From NCBI GenBank assembly GCA_024680815.1, contig JAILBQ010000065.1:1-35780 (forward strand): a DNA stretch of 35,780 nt, read 5' to 3'. Numbering within the stretch: position 1 is the stretch's first letter; every line of letters begins with the position of its first letter. Shown one piece after another: positions 25,193 through 32,928 of this stretch. The DNA is from Lachnospiraceae bacterium. Lineage in GTDB: Bacteria > Bacillota > Clostridia > Lachnospirales > Lachnospiraceae. Position numbers and translations under genes: made by a program. The notes under the pieces are model-generated. The model had not been told where the DNA came from and did no database searches. It was given only the letters and a program-made list of their open reading frames with translations.

Positions 25193-26964
25193 GCGAAGGA
25201 AGAAAAATCACAGGTTATGATCCGATGACCGGGGCGCCGATATACGAAGAAGCCGCACCGGCTCCCACGGGGAAGATCACCGGCTACGACCCCATGACCG
25301 GAGCGCCGGTATACGAAGAAGTCGCACCGGCTCCGTCTGCCGCGCCCACCGGCAAAATCACCGGCTATGACCCCATGACCGGCGAACCGGTTTACGAAGG
25401 TTCAGCTCCCACCCCGCCTCCCACGGGAAAAATCACCGGCTACGATCCGATGACCGGAGAACCGGTTTACTCAGGCGGCAAGGGCGGTTCGGGCGCAGGC
25501 GGTACCGGCGGCGTACCGAAGGCCGCCAAAATTGCCGGGATAGTCGCCGGCGGCATTGTCGTTGTTCTGATTCTGGCACTGATAGTTTTCAGAATCGCTC
25601 TGGGGAGAAACGGCAAATTCCTGCTGGCTCTTAAGAGATCCGCCGATCTCGGAGCGTTCGTGGAAGCTCTTGACGTTTCGGATATCATTCTGAACGGCGA
25701 TTATACCACCGGCCTGACGTTAACCTCGGATGATCTCACAGTTGAAATGGAAGCCGCCGGCGATGCCGGAAAAGGCAATTATTCATACTGGGCCCACGCA
25801 GACGCTGACGGAAACGAAGCCGAGGCCACGCTCACCCTTGATAAAAAGACCCTTGCGCTTTACGTTCCGGAAATTCTGGACGATGTCCTTGTATATAACT
25901 ACACGGAGGACAATGACGGTTATATTGCGGAGCAGCAGGGAATGGAGCAGATTTGTGAAAATCTGGAGGCGACTACTTCCATGCCCGCTCCGAAGAAATA
26001 TTACAAGCTGCTGCAAAGCGCCGTAATCAAGTCCTTCAACAAGCTTAAATTCCATAAAATATCTTCAAAAGGGATTAAGATCAACGGAAAGAAGAGAGAC
26101 TGCAAGGGCTACAGCGCGGAGCTGAACGAAGCCGCCGCCAGAACATTTTTAACCGGTCTGGAGAAGACCTGGAACACCTATGAAAAAGACGCGAAGGTTC
26201 CCGAGGAGGTTTCCGACAAGGTGGAAGACTTTTTTGACACCATGTCCGACCAGGATTTCGACGACATCGATGATAGTGAGATTCATATCTATCTTTACGG
26301 CGGAAAAGTCGCCCGCCTGGAATTTGAAGCATACGGAAGCGACGTTCTGTGCATCGAATTTCACGGAGGCGATTACTGGACGCAGAACATGACCGTTGAA
26401 TCGGCCGGAACCGCGGTTGAAATCTCCGGAAAATCCGAAAAAAAAGTGGAAAAGCGGAAAATTTCCGCTGCCTCTGTCGATATTCTGGAATACAAATACA
26501 ACACAAGAAGCGGAGAGCTGCAGGTTGAGCTGGGAAACAACATTGCATCAGCCAAAATCAAGGGAAAGCTTGTTAAGAAGGGAAAGGGCTTTTCCCTTAC
26601 CGTTGACGATATCGAGGCCGAGGGCATGAGTCTTTCCGGCATGTTAAACGACGCGAGTTTGACACTGACCATGACCAAAGGCGCAAAAATAAAAAAGGTG
26701 GATACAAAAACCGCCGTGGATCTAGGCGATATGTCGGAGGAAAAACTTACAAAGCTCGCAGAGAAAGCGGCAAAGAACGGTGAAGAGCTCCTTAAGGATC
26801 TGACAAAGGATCTTCCCGGAGAGCTTATGGACGAACTCGGACTGGATTCACTCCTCGGCGATCTTGGCGGATACGATGAATATGCATTGCCGGCTGAGGA
26901 AGCTGCACCTGCCGTTGAGCAACCGGTCGAAGAACCGGCCTATGATGGAGACTGGAGCTGGTAA
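25189..26964 (+). CDS. Single-pass membrane protein with four N-terminal KITGYDPMTG repeats
   Basis: Family not recognised. Residues 1-95 hold four copies of KITGYDPMTGxPxY (from 6, 29, 55 and 81) in a Pro/Ala-rich background. A Gly-rich stretch precedes one membrane segment (about 114-137). With no signal peptide, I infer N-in topology, placing the repeats in the cytoplasm. The 450-residue outer part starts KFLLALKRSADLGAFVEAL; it has many short strands and appears to be built from a repeated fold (LNGDYTTGLTLTSDDLTVEMEA; SASVDILEYKYNTRSGELQVELGN). The acidic tail ends in EEPAYDGDWSW. ATG 25189 overlaps the ATPase stop (ATGA), preceded by AAGGAGG. A place between ATPase and permease genes suggests it is a dedicated partner of the transporter. 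Confidence 0.85.
   Translation: MSEGRKITGYDPMTGAPIYEEAAPAPTGKITGYDPMTGAPVYEEVAPAPSAAPTGKITGYDPMTGEPVYEGSAPTPPPTGKITGYDPMTGEPVYSGGKGGSGAGGTGGVPKAAKIAGIVAGGIVVVLILALIVFRIALGRNGKFLLALKRSADLGAFVEALDVSDIILNGDYTTGLTLTSDDLTVEMEAAGDAGKGNYSYWAHADADGNEAEATLTLDKKTLALYVPEILDDVLVYNYTEDNDGYIAEQQGMEQICENLEATTSMPAPKKYYKLLQSAVIKSFNKLKFHKISSKGIKINGKKRDCKGYSAELNEAAARTFLTGLEKTWNTYEKDAKVPEEVSDKVEDFFDTMSDQDFDDIDDSEIHIYLYGGKVARLEFEAYGSDVLCIEFHGGDYWTQNMTVESAGTAVEISGKSEKKVEKRKISAASVDILEYKYNTRSGELQVELGNNIASAKIKGKLVKKGKGFSLTVDDIEAEGMSLSGMLNDASLTLTMTKGAKIKKVDTKTAVDLGDMSEEKLTKLAEKAAKNGEELLKDLTKDLPGELMDELGLDSLLGDLGGYDEYALPAEEAAPAVEQPVEEPAYDGDWSW
25204..25473 (+). repeat. Four in-frame repeats encoding KITGYDPMTGxPxY
   Basis: Near-identical 14-residue motifs at residues 6, 29, 55 and 81, separated by variable Ala/Pro-rich spacers of 8-12 residues. 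The protein-level match is tighter than the codon-level match, which points to selection on the motif. Confidence 0.85.
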
Positions 26965-26999
26965 GAGGCCTTTTAAGGCGATCCGAAGAAACCCATGGG

Positions 27000-28211
27000 A
27001 TGATAAAAAGGCTCCTTCAATATATCAGAATTGAATATAAACGGACTGCGGCGGTTTTTGTCCGCGTCCTTGTCAGTCTCCTTCTTTTGATCGCGGCTAT
27101 GGGCATCATTGCCCTCGGAAGCGCTTTCGCTCTCTACCAGGGCGGCATGTTTGAGCCCATTCACGTGGGAATAGTTGTAAAGGACGATGACAGGGAGCTT
27201 GCCCTCGCGGTCCGTTTAATTATGTCCATGGAGAGCATAAGCCGTTTCTGCGCCCTTGACGCCATGAGCGAAAAAGAGGCGGAGCAGGGGCTTAAGGCAG
27301 GAGAGCTGGACGGAGCCATCGTGCTCCAGGAGAATTTTTACGAAGACATCAATACGGGAATCAACACTCCCGCAACGGTCATCCTGCCTCCCGGCGGAAC
27401 TCTCGGCGGCTCTCTCTTCCGTGAGTTTCTGGAGGCCGGGGTTTCCATGGTGGACACTGCGGAGGCCGGAATATATGCCGTGACGGATGCCTCCCGGGTC
27501 TATGAGATGAAGCTTTCACGCACCGAAATGGAAGAGCTTCTGACCGGGCTTTATACCGGGGCCGTTCTTAAACGGGGAGACTGTTTCGAAGCTCTGGTGG
27601 CAAGTCCTCTCGGAGAACTGAATATCGTTGACCACTTCGCACTGGCGGCGATACTGGGAATCCTGCTGCTGACGGGCTTTTATTTCGGATTTCTGTATTC
27701 TCCCTCCGATCTTGCGGCGGAACAGAAGCTTTTAAGCGGGGGTATAGGCCCCGTTTTAACCGGAGCCGTTAAGCTTTTTGTGATGACCACCGTGCTTCTC
27801 GTTTTGTGCCTCCTGCTGAATCTGTGCTTCAGCGGCGCCCTTTCGCTGTTTAAGCTGCGGGCGGGGAAATTCCTTCCGTCGGATTTGCCCTTCCTCCTTG
27901 TTCTCTGTTTTTCGGTGGCGGGGTTTTTTCATTTTGTATATTCCCTGGGCTCAAATGCCCATTCAAATAAAAACATTCTGCTCCTTCTGGAGCTCATACT
28001 GATAGCCTTAAGCGGCATAGTTCTGCCTGTGGCATATTTTCCCGGAGCGCTTAAAGGGGCTTTTTCCTGTCTGCCCGGTTTTGCCTGGCTGGATCTTCTG
28101 ACCCGGACAATGAGCGCTTCGGTTACCCTTACGGCTTTTGCTCCGGCGCTGCTCTACGGTTTGGGATTTTCTTCTGCGGGGATTTTGCTGCAATGGAAAA
28201 GGCTGCGATAA
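27000..28211 (+). CDS. ABC-2-type permease subunit A
   Basis: A 403-residue membrane protein with ABC-2 exporter layout: one N-terminal membrane segment (about 23-48), a soluble outer domain of about 160 residues (HVGIVVKDDDRELALAVRLIMSME onward), then a bundle of about six segments (about 212-398). The outer domain resembles that of ABC2_membrane_3 proteins, where it sits between the first two helices. The ATG at 27000 has no convincing ribosome site; the 35-base gap after the previous gene holds a small GCCTT/AAGGC inverted repeat. It overlaps the next permease gene by 19 bases, which supports a heterodimer powered by the ATPase at 24572. Substrate unknown. Confidence 0.85.
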   Translation: MIKRLLQYIRIEYKRTAAVFVRVLVSLLLLIAAMGIIALGSAFALYQGGMFEPIHVGIVVKDDDRELALAVRLIMSMESISRFCALDAMSEKEAEQGLKAGELDGAIVLQENFYEDINTGINTPATVILPPGGTLGGSLFREFLEAGVSMVDTAEAGIYAVTDASRVYEMKLSRTEMEELLTGLYTGAVLKRGDCFEALVASPLGELNIVDHFALAAILGILLLTGFYFGFLYSPSDLAAEQKLLSGGIGPVLTGAVKLFVMTTVLLVLCLLLNLCFSGALSLFKLRAGKFLPSDLPFLLVLCFSVAGFFHFVYSLGSNAHSNKNILLLLELILIALSGIVLPVAYFPGALKGAFSCLPGFAWLDLLTRTMSASVTLTAFAPALLYGLGFSSAGILLQWKRLR

Positions 28212-29233
28212 GATATCTGTTGTTATTAAAACGTTCCGTAAAAACCGGCGCGTCACTATGGGCCACGGCCCTTATGGTGCTCTTTGTCGCTGTTTTTGCC
28301 TTTGTACGGCCTCCGGAAAAGGAGGGCACGAGGGTGCTCCTTTACGGTTCAGACGAAACCGCGCAGGAGATAATCCGGGAGCTTGAAAAAAGCGGCTCGG
28401 CCTTTTCCTTTGAGGAGGCGCCGGACCGTGAATACCTTGAAGAGGCTGTCCGTTCCTCGGAAGCGGAGTGCGGCTTTGTTTTTGATGATGAGTTCGGGAA
28501 AAAATGCCGGGAGGGAGACACGGAGGAAAGCATAATTTTTGTGACCTCCCCCTTTACCGTAAAAGGAAACGTTGCGTCGGAGACCGTTTTTGCCTCGCTC
28601 TTAAAGCGCTATTCGGAGCTGATGCTCAAGCGCGAGAGCGAAAGGATTTTTGAAGAACCGGAGGAGGCTTACGCTCTTGTGGCGGAAAAAAATGCCCTCT
28701 ACTCGGACAGCGATTACATCTTTAAGCTTGAATATACCGGAGCGGAGGAAAGCGACAGCACAGACCGGGAGAAAACATCAGAGCAGGAAAACCGGCGCCT
28801 CCCGGTGCATGCCCTGACGGCGCTTTTTCTCTTTATGCTCTGCCTTTTCGATCAGGAGGAAAACAAATTCAGCTTCGGAAAGGGCCGGCTTTTCGGCGGC
28901 GGTTTTTTTCTGCTTAAAAACCTTGCGGCTCTGACCATACCCGCCGCGGCTGCCCTCATTTTAAACCGCCTTCTGGAGCCGGAGGTACCCTGGGGCGCGG
29001 AGTTTGCCCTGCTTGCCCTGCTCCTCCTCCTCTGTCCTTTATGGGCAAGGCTTCCGGGGCTTTTGTTCCGGCGTCAGGAAGGATTTCTGTGCCTCACGAT
29101 TTTGCTGCTTCTTTTTTCCTTTGTGCTGACGCCCGTCTTCTGGAACCCGGCCGGATATCTTCCGGCGCTTTCAAAGCTCGGCTGTATCCTGCCGAACGGG
29201 CTGTATGTGTATCTTTTGGGACTGACGCTATGA
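28193..29233 (+). CDS. ABC-2-type permease subunit B
   Basis: A 346-residue companion of the previous gene with the same layout but more divergent: a membrane segment at about 22-39 (LWATALMVLFVAVFAFVRPP), an outer domain of about 165 residues rich in Glu and Arg, then five or six segments from about 200. The ATG at 28193 lies inside the end of subunit A. Despite low obvious similarity, the shared topology suggests the two arose by duplication and form an asymmetric pore. I cannot rule out an accessory role without transport. Confidence 0.8.
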   Translation: MEKAAIRYLLLLKRSVKTGASLWATALMVLFVAVFAFVRPPEKEGTRVLLYGSDETAQEIIRELEKSGSAFSFEEAPDREYLEEAVRSSEAECGFVFDDEFGKKCREGDTEESIIFVTSPFTVKGNVASETVFASLLKRYSELMLKRESERIFEEPEEAYALVAEKNALYSDSDYIFKLEYTGAEESDSTDREKTSEQENRRLPVHALTALFLFMLCLFDQEENKFSFGKGRLFGGGFFLLKNLAALTIPAAAALILNRLLEPEVPWGAEFALLALLLLLCPLWARLPGLLFRRQEGFLCLTILLLLFSFVLTPVFWNPAGYLPALSKLGCILPNGLYVYLLGLTL

Positions 29234-29277
29234 TTTACGCCGCGGAACGATCCGCGCGTTTTAAGGGAGGTTGAAAC

Positions 29278-30309
29278 TTGTTTTGCACAAAATGCGGAAA
29301 AAAACTGATAGAAGGAGCGAAGTTCTGTAAATACTGCGGAACAAAAGCCAGGGATATCACGGATGTCGCGCCGGATCCCGGGGATTTCACACCGGTCACG
29401 AAAAAGGCTCCCGCGACACCGGAATTCGATGATTTCACACCGGTCACGAAAAGGCCACCGGTATCGGAAAGAAGATCGGTAAGGGAACCGGAAAGAAGGC
29501 CGCCCGGAGGTATGGGCTCCTTCATAAGGGCCGCCGAGGAAGAGCTGGAGGAACCGGAGGAAAAACCCGGGCGCTCCCTCGTGCCGCTGATAGCTGTTCT
29601 GGTTGTCGTGATACTCGCCATCGTCGGCGTCTCCCTGTTTTTTGTGCTGAAAGGAAGCTTTGAAGCCAGGGAGGAAGCCAGGCAGGAGGCGGAGCGGGCT
29701 GCGGAAAAGAAAAAGAACAAGAAAAAGGCCGAAGCAAAACCGAAGACGGCTGAGGAGGAAGCCTTACCGGCAGAAGAGGCGGCGCCGGCCGCGGAGGAGC
29801 CTGTACCGGCTGAGGAGGAAGAGGCGCCGGCGGAAGAAGAGGCCGCGGAAGAAGAGGAAGAAGAGTCCGAAGCTCCCCATACTTATGATTATATCGTTAA
29901 AGACCTTACCTGGGATCAGGCCTTCGCCGAATGCCGCGAATGGGGCGGGCACCTCGTGACCTTCGAGTCGGACGAGGAATTCCGTGATGTTCTTGAAGCC
30001 CTGAACCAAAAGGATCTGACCGGCATTTCCTTCTTTGTCGGAGGAAAGCGGGACGCCGGCAGCAAAGAATATCGCTGGGTGAATGAGGACGGTGATTACT
30101 TCGGTGAAGCCGTTAACGGCGGCGACTACAGCGGTTACTGGCTGGAAAATGAGCCCAGTTTCTCGGACGGGGATAACGAGGAAACCCGGATGGACTTAAT
30201 CTTCCGTTCCAAAGCGGATACCTGGTATTTTAACGACATTCCGAACGACATCCTCGCCGTCTCCGACAGTTTTTCCGGGAAAATAGGGTATATATGCGAG
30301 TACGAGTAG
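29278..30309 (+). CDS. Zinc-ribbon membrane protein with C-type-lectin-like ectodomain
   Basis: A 343-residue protein. Residues 1-24 are a zinc ribbon (MFCTKCGKKLIEGAKFCKYCG). Two DFTPVTK motifs follow at 36-42 and 52-58, and one membrane segment at about 101-124, so the ribbon should be cytoplasmic. A Glu/Ala/Lys-rich stalk (130-198) leads to a C-type-lectin-like domain (about 200-343): HTYDYIVKDLTWDQAFAECREWGGHLVTFESDEEF is the typical opening with a WxxA helix and GGHL, and YRWVNEDGDYF, DTWYFNDI and GYICEYE fit the later strands. The calcium site and sugar specificity cannot be assigned. The start is TTG at 29278, seven bases after AAGGGAGG, preserving the Cys-rich N-terminus shared with the next gene. 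Confidence 0.87.
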   Translation: MFCTKCGKKLIEGAKFCKYCGTKARDITDVAPDPGDFTPVTKKAPATPEFDDFTPVTKRPPVSERRSVREPERRPPGGMGSFIRAAEEELEEPEEKPGRSLVPLIAVLVVVILAIVGVSLFFVLKGSFEAREEARQEAERAAEKKKNKKKAEAKPKTAEEEALPAEEAAPAAEEPVPAEEEEAPAEEEAAEEEEEESEAPHTYDYIVKDLTWDQAFAECREWGGHLVTFESDEEFRDVLEALNQKDLTGISFFVGGKRDAGSKEYRWVNEDGDYFGEAVNGGDYSGYWLENEPSFSDGDNEETRMDLIFRSKADTWYFNDIPNDILAVSDSFSGKIGYICEYE

Positions 30310-30339
30310 CAGGATGGATTTTCAGGGGGGAAGCTGATA

Positions 30340-31590
30340 ATGTTTTGTACGAAGTGTGGAACAAAAATCAAGGAAAATGCTCTTTTTTGCACAAAATGCG
30401 GGACGCGCGTCCGGATTCCGGAGGCTCCGCCCGAAGCTGCGGCTCCGGTTGTGCCGACACCTGCCGGAAAGCCGGCAGAAGCTCCCGAAGAACCGCAGCC
30501 GGCGGTTATGCCCGAGGCCGCTGCAGAACCTGAAGCCGCACAGCCGGTGATGATGCCCGAAATGCCCGAAGCTCCCCCCCGGGATGCCGGAAAACCGGGA
30601 CCTATCCCTTCTGATGTGCACAGACCCAAAGAGCACAGAAACGCAAGACCCGAAAAGGAAATGTATGAGCCTGTTCCGAAAGAAAAGGATCAGGGCGTTA
30701 TTATTGTGATTCTGGGCGCACTGGCCCTGGTTCTGGCTGCCGCCGCGGCAGTTGTGATCATATTTTTTGTGCTGCCGGGCAAGCTTGAACAGAAAGCGGA
30801 AGAGCCGGACGAAAACGTGGCAGAAGCCATAGCGGAAGACATGGAGGAAGACGGCGGAGAGACTCTCGATGCCTCACCGGAGGATATTCCCGAAGAAAAA
30901 TGGGAGACTGATGAAAATACCGCACCCGCGGAAGAAGAGGAGCCCGCGGAGGAGGAAGAGACCGAAGAAGAAGAGGAAGCCGAGCCTGTCGATGAGGGCG
31001 ACAACGCCGAATTCGGTATCAAGAGCGATACAAAGGAGGATTACGAAAAGGTGGCTGCCGACAGCTACTTCGAATACTATTATGATTCCGATATCGACAT
31101 GTTTAACTTCACCTATCCCCTTGATCTGTTTAACCTTGTAAAGCGGGACAGGGAAGACTTTACCAACGATTACGGCACCCATCTGGAATCCCTTAAATTC
31201 ACCGGCAGTGAAGGCTCGTCCCTGCTGTACCGGGTCTATAAGCGAAACGACAGCGCCGGAATGAAGGATGCCGCCGATTTTGTACATGGCCAGGAAATAA
31301 AGGAAATGACGGATATCGACAATATTTATCCGGTAAAGGTTGACGGCGACAAGGCCTGGTTCATTGTTACCGGGCGGGACGCGGAGGATGACGATATGCT
31401 CCTTTACGACATGTTCTGCCTTACCGGAGATTATGTTTTCCAGATGAAGGTTTCTTTCCCGGACTATGAAAACGCCGACGATAAGTCCGAGAAGGGGTAT
31501 TACACCGAATACCTTTACCGTTCCTGCGGTTTTTCCAATTCCTCTCACAAGGTAAGATCCTATGAGGACTATAAGAACGATGTCGATTAG
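30340..31590 (+). CDS. Zinc-ribbon membrane protein with unknown ectodomain
   Basis: A 416-residue sibling of the preceding protein. Residues 1-24 are a near-identical zinc ribbon (MFCTKCGTKIKENALFCTKCG). A Pro/Ala/Glu-rich cytoplasmic stretch runs to about 115, then a membrane segment at about 119-145, a strongly acidic stalk (150-227), and a folded outer domain (about 230-416) with FEYYYDSDIDMFNFTYPLDLF and later YTEYLYRSCGFSNS, which I do not recognise. GGGGGGAA before ATG 30340 is the ribosome site. Its last codons overlap the start of the muramidase gene, so the two are coupled. The shared ribbon suggests both proteins dock on a common cytoplasmic partner. Confidence 0.85.
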   Translation: MFCTKCGTKIKENALFCTKCGTRVRIPEAPPEAAAPVVPTPAGKPAEAPEEPQPAVMPEAAAEPEAAQPVMMPEMPEAPPRDAGKPGPIPSDVHRPKEHRNARPEKEMYEPVPKEKDQGVIIVILGALALVLAAAAAVVIIFFVLPGKLEQKAEEPDENVAEAIAEDMEEDGGETLDASPEDIPEEKWETDENTAPAEEEEPAEEEETEEEEEAEPVDEGDNAEFGIKSDTKEDYEKVAADSYFEYYYDSDIDMFNFTYPLDLFNLVKRDREDFTNDYGTHLESLKFTGSEGSSLLYRVYKRNDSAGMKDAADFVHGQEIKEMTDIDNIYPVKVDGDKAWFIVTGRDAEDDDMLLYDMFCLTGDYVFQMKVSFPDYENADDKSEKGYYTEYLYRSCGFSNSSHKVRSYEDYKNDVD

Positions 31591-32557
31591 AGCCTGTGCC
31601 CTGTGCGTACTGCTCTGCGCCGCCCTGGCCCTTTCCGGCTGCGGAAAAAAGGAGGAAGCCGTTTTTACGGATCCGCTTCCTTCTGCGGAGGACAGAACCG
31701 ATGCCACGCCGGAAATGCCCGGGCTTTCCGGCGGAGCCGAAAGAGTTTCCTTCTCCACGGACAGCTCCCCCGTCGGAGTATCCTCCGATGAACAGCCCTC
31801 CCAGCCGGAAATTCTACACTTCGTGGACGTTTTCGGCGAAGAGTACGAAACGGAAATCGACCCTGAGATCCCGAAACACCCCTATGACCTTTCCCTGTTT
31901 CAGCGGGACGGGCAGCTTCTTTCCTATACGGATGAGAATTTTCAAAGCTGTTCCGGGATAGACGTTTCCCATCATCAGGAAAAAATCGACTGGGAAAAGG
32001 TGGCCTCTCAGGGCTTTACCTTTGCAATCCTGCGTATCGGCTTCAGAGGCTACGGCACAGAGGGAAATCTCGGTGAAGACAGGCAGTTTAAGAATAATCT
32101 GGAAGGCGCAAGGGCTGCCGGCCTGAAAACAGGGGTGTACTTTTTCGCCCAGGCGGTTAACGAGGATGAGGCCCGGGAGGAGGCCGCCTTCGTTCTGGAG
32201 CTTTTAAACGGAGAAGAGCTTGATCTGCCCGTGGTTTACGACCCGGAAAGTATCCTCGACGCCCCGGCCAGAACCGATAATGTGACCCGTGAACAGTTTA
32301 CGGCCAACAGCGCCGCCTTCTGCGAAATTATCCGCGAAGCCGGCTATGAGCCGATGATATACGCCAACATGCTCTGGGAGGCCTTTGAACTGGATTTAAA
32401 CAAACTTCAGGGAATCCCCATCTGGTACGCGGATTACGAGCCGCTTCCCCAGACCCCCTACGACTTCCGGATCTGGCAGTACAGCAACGAAGGACAGGTG
32501 GACGGGGTCAGCGGAAGCTGCGATTTGGACATACTGTTTCAGACGAGGGAGCGATAG
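31562..32557 (+). CDS. GH25-family muramidase lipoprotein
   Basis: Predicted lipid-anchored cell-wall hydrolase cleaving the MurNAc-GlcNAc bond. The signal peptide ends in LALSGCG (Cys27 from ATG 31562). ATG 31580 is an alternative start; both lie inside the previous gene. Residues about 30-125 are a spacer. The GH25 domain (about 130-326) has GIDVSHHQEKIDWEKV with the conserved Asp134, FAILRIGFRGYGTEG, GVYFFAQAVNEDEAREEA, LPVVYDPES with Asp227 and Glu229 (the family's DxE catalytic pair), YANMLWEAFELDLNKL, IWYADY, and FRIWQYSNEGQVDGVSG. All catalytic positions look intact. As the last gene of the zinc-ribbon/ABC locus, it suggests peptidoglycan as the site of action. Confidence 0.92.
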   Translation: MRTIRTMSIRACALCVLLCAALALSGCGKKEEAVFTDPLPSAEDRTDATPEMPGLSGGAERVSFSTDSSPVGVSSDEQPSQPEILHFVDVFGEEYETEIDPEIPKHPYDLSLFQRDGQLLSYTDENFQSCSGIDVSHHQEKIDWEKVASQGFTFAILRIGFRGYGTEGNLGEDRQFKNNLEGARAAGLKTGVYFFAQAVNEDEAREEAAFVLELLNGEELDLPVVYDPESILDAPARTDNVTREQFTANSAAFCEIIREAGYEPMIYANMLWEAFELDLNKLQGIPIWYADYEPLPQTPYDFRIWQYSNEGQVDGVSGSCDLDILFQTRER

Positions 32558-32588
32558 AGGCTGAAAGATAAGGAAAAATCCGGCGTTC

Positions 32589-32626
32589 TGTTCGTATAAA
32601 TTATATTATGCGAACATGTTGTTTTT
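32589..32626 (+). terminator. Hairpin with T-tract, probable end of the zinc-ribbon/ABC/muramidase unit
   Basis: TGTTCGTATAA (32589-32599) pairs with TTATGCGAACA (32606-32616) over 11 base pairs, one of them U-G, with a 6-base loop. TGTTGTTTTT follows. The stem is AT-rich at its top, so strength is moderate. It lies 32 bases after the muramidase stop. Confidence 0.55.
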
Positions 32627-32896
32627 GCTGTTTCATTCAGGCAAGACGAAAAAAATGCCATGGCAAGTGTGCGTTCGGCTTTATACAGTGTGTCGTTCCT
32701 CGAGGATCATGCCCCACGGGGATTCGATGCCGAAGGAGCCGTACGCGCCTTTGAGGCGGCCGAAACGCTCACGGTGTTAAAGACAACGAAATAAACGCCC
32801 TGAGCTCTACGGCGAGGACGACAGGCCGCTGGGCAGCTCGTAATGCTGCTTATCCGAAGGATCGTCCCTGCAAAGGTAACCATTTGGATTTGGAAG

Positions 32897-32915
32897 GTGC
32901 CGTAACGCACGGCAC
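32897..32915 (+). promoter_or_regulatory. GC-rich hairpin directly upstream of the 5'-nucleotidase ribosome site
   Basis: GTGCCGT (32897-32903) and ACGGCAC (32909-32915) form a perfect 7-base-pair stem with a 5-base loop. GGAAAGGAG follows at once, and the ATG is at 32929. The location suits an mRNA-stability or translation-control element; function is inferred. Confidence 0.4.
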
Positions 32916-32928
32916 GGAAAGGAGAAAC

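Larger units (their letters stand above)
32558..32928. other. 371-base intergenic region with hairpins and possible decayed coding sequence
   Basis: No convincing gene. It contains a hairpin with T-tract (32589-32626), a 10-base palindrome TGCCATGGCA (32656-32665), a 44-codon open frame (ATG 32660, stop 32792-32794) without a ribosome site, and a hairpin just before the next ribosome site. Around 32780-32840 protein-like text moves between frames (KDNEINAL, then ELYGEDDRPLGSS before a stop), which could be frameshifted remnants. A structured RNA is not excluded; I match it to no family I know. Confidence 0.5.

Noticed and set aside
25204..25473. Repeats considered as a CRISPR-like array
   Set aside because: Repeats are in frame, differ at silent positions, and encode a constant protein motif; spacers are Ala/Pro codons.
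30874..31758. Minus-strand frame of 294 residues across the end of the zinc-ribbon protein and the muramidase signal peptide
   Set aside because: It covers two well-supported genes on the other strand, and its hydrophobic runs come from antisense of acidic codons.
32611..32624. Possible LexA box (CGAACATGTTGTT)
   Set aside because: The second half does not give the required GTTCG at the right spacing; the sequence is better explained as the right arm and T-tract of a hairpin.
32558..32928. c-di-GMP riboswitch, SRP RNA, tmRNA or RNase P RNA in the intergenic region
   Set aside because: None of the hallmark sequences of these RNAs could be found by eye.
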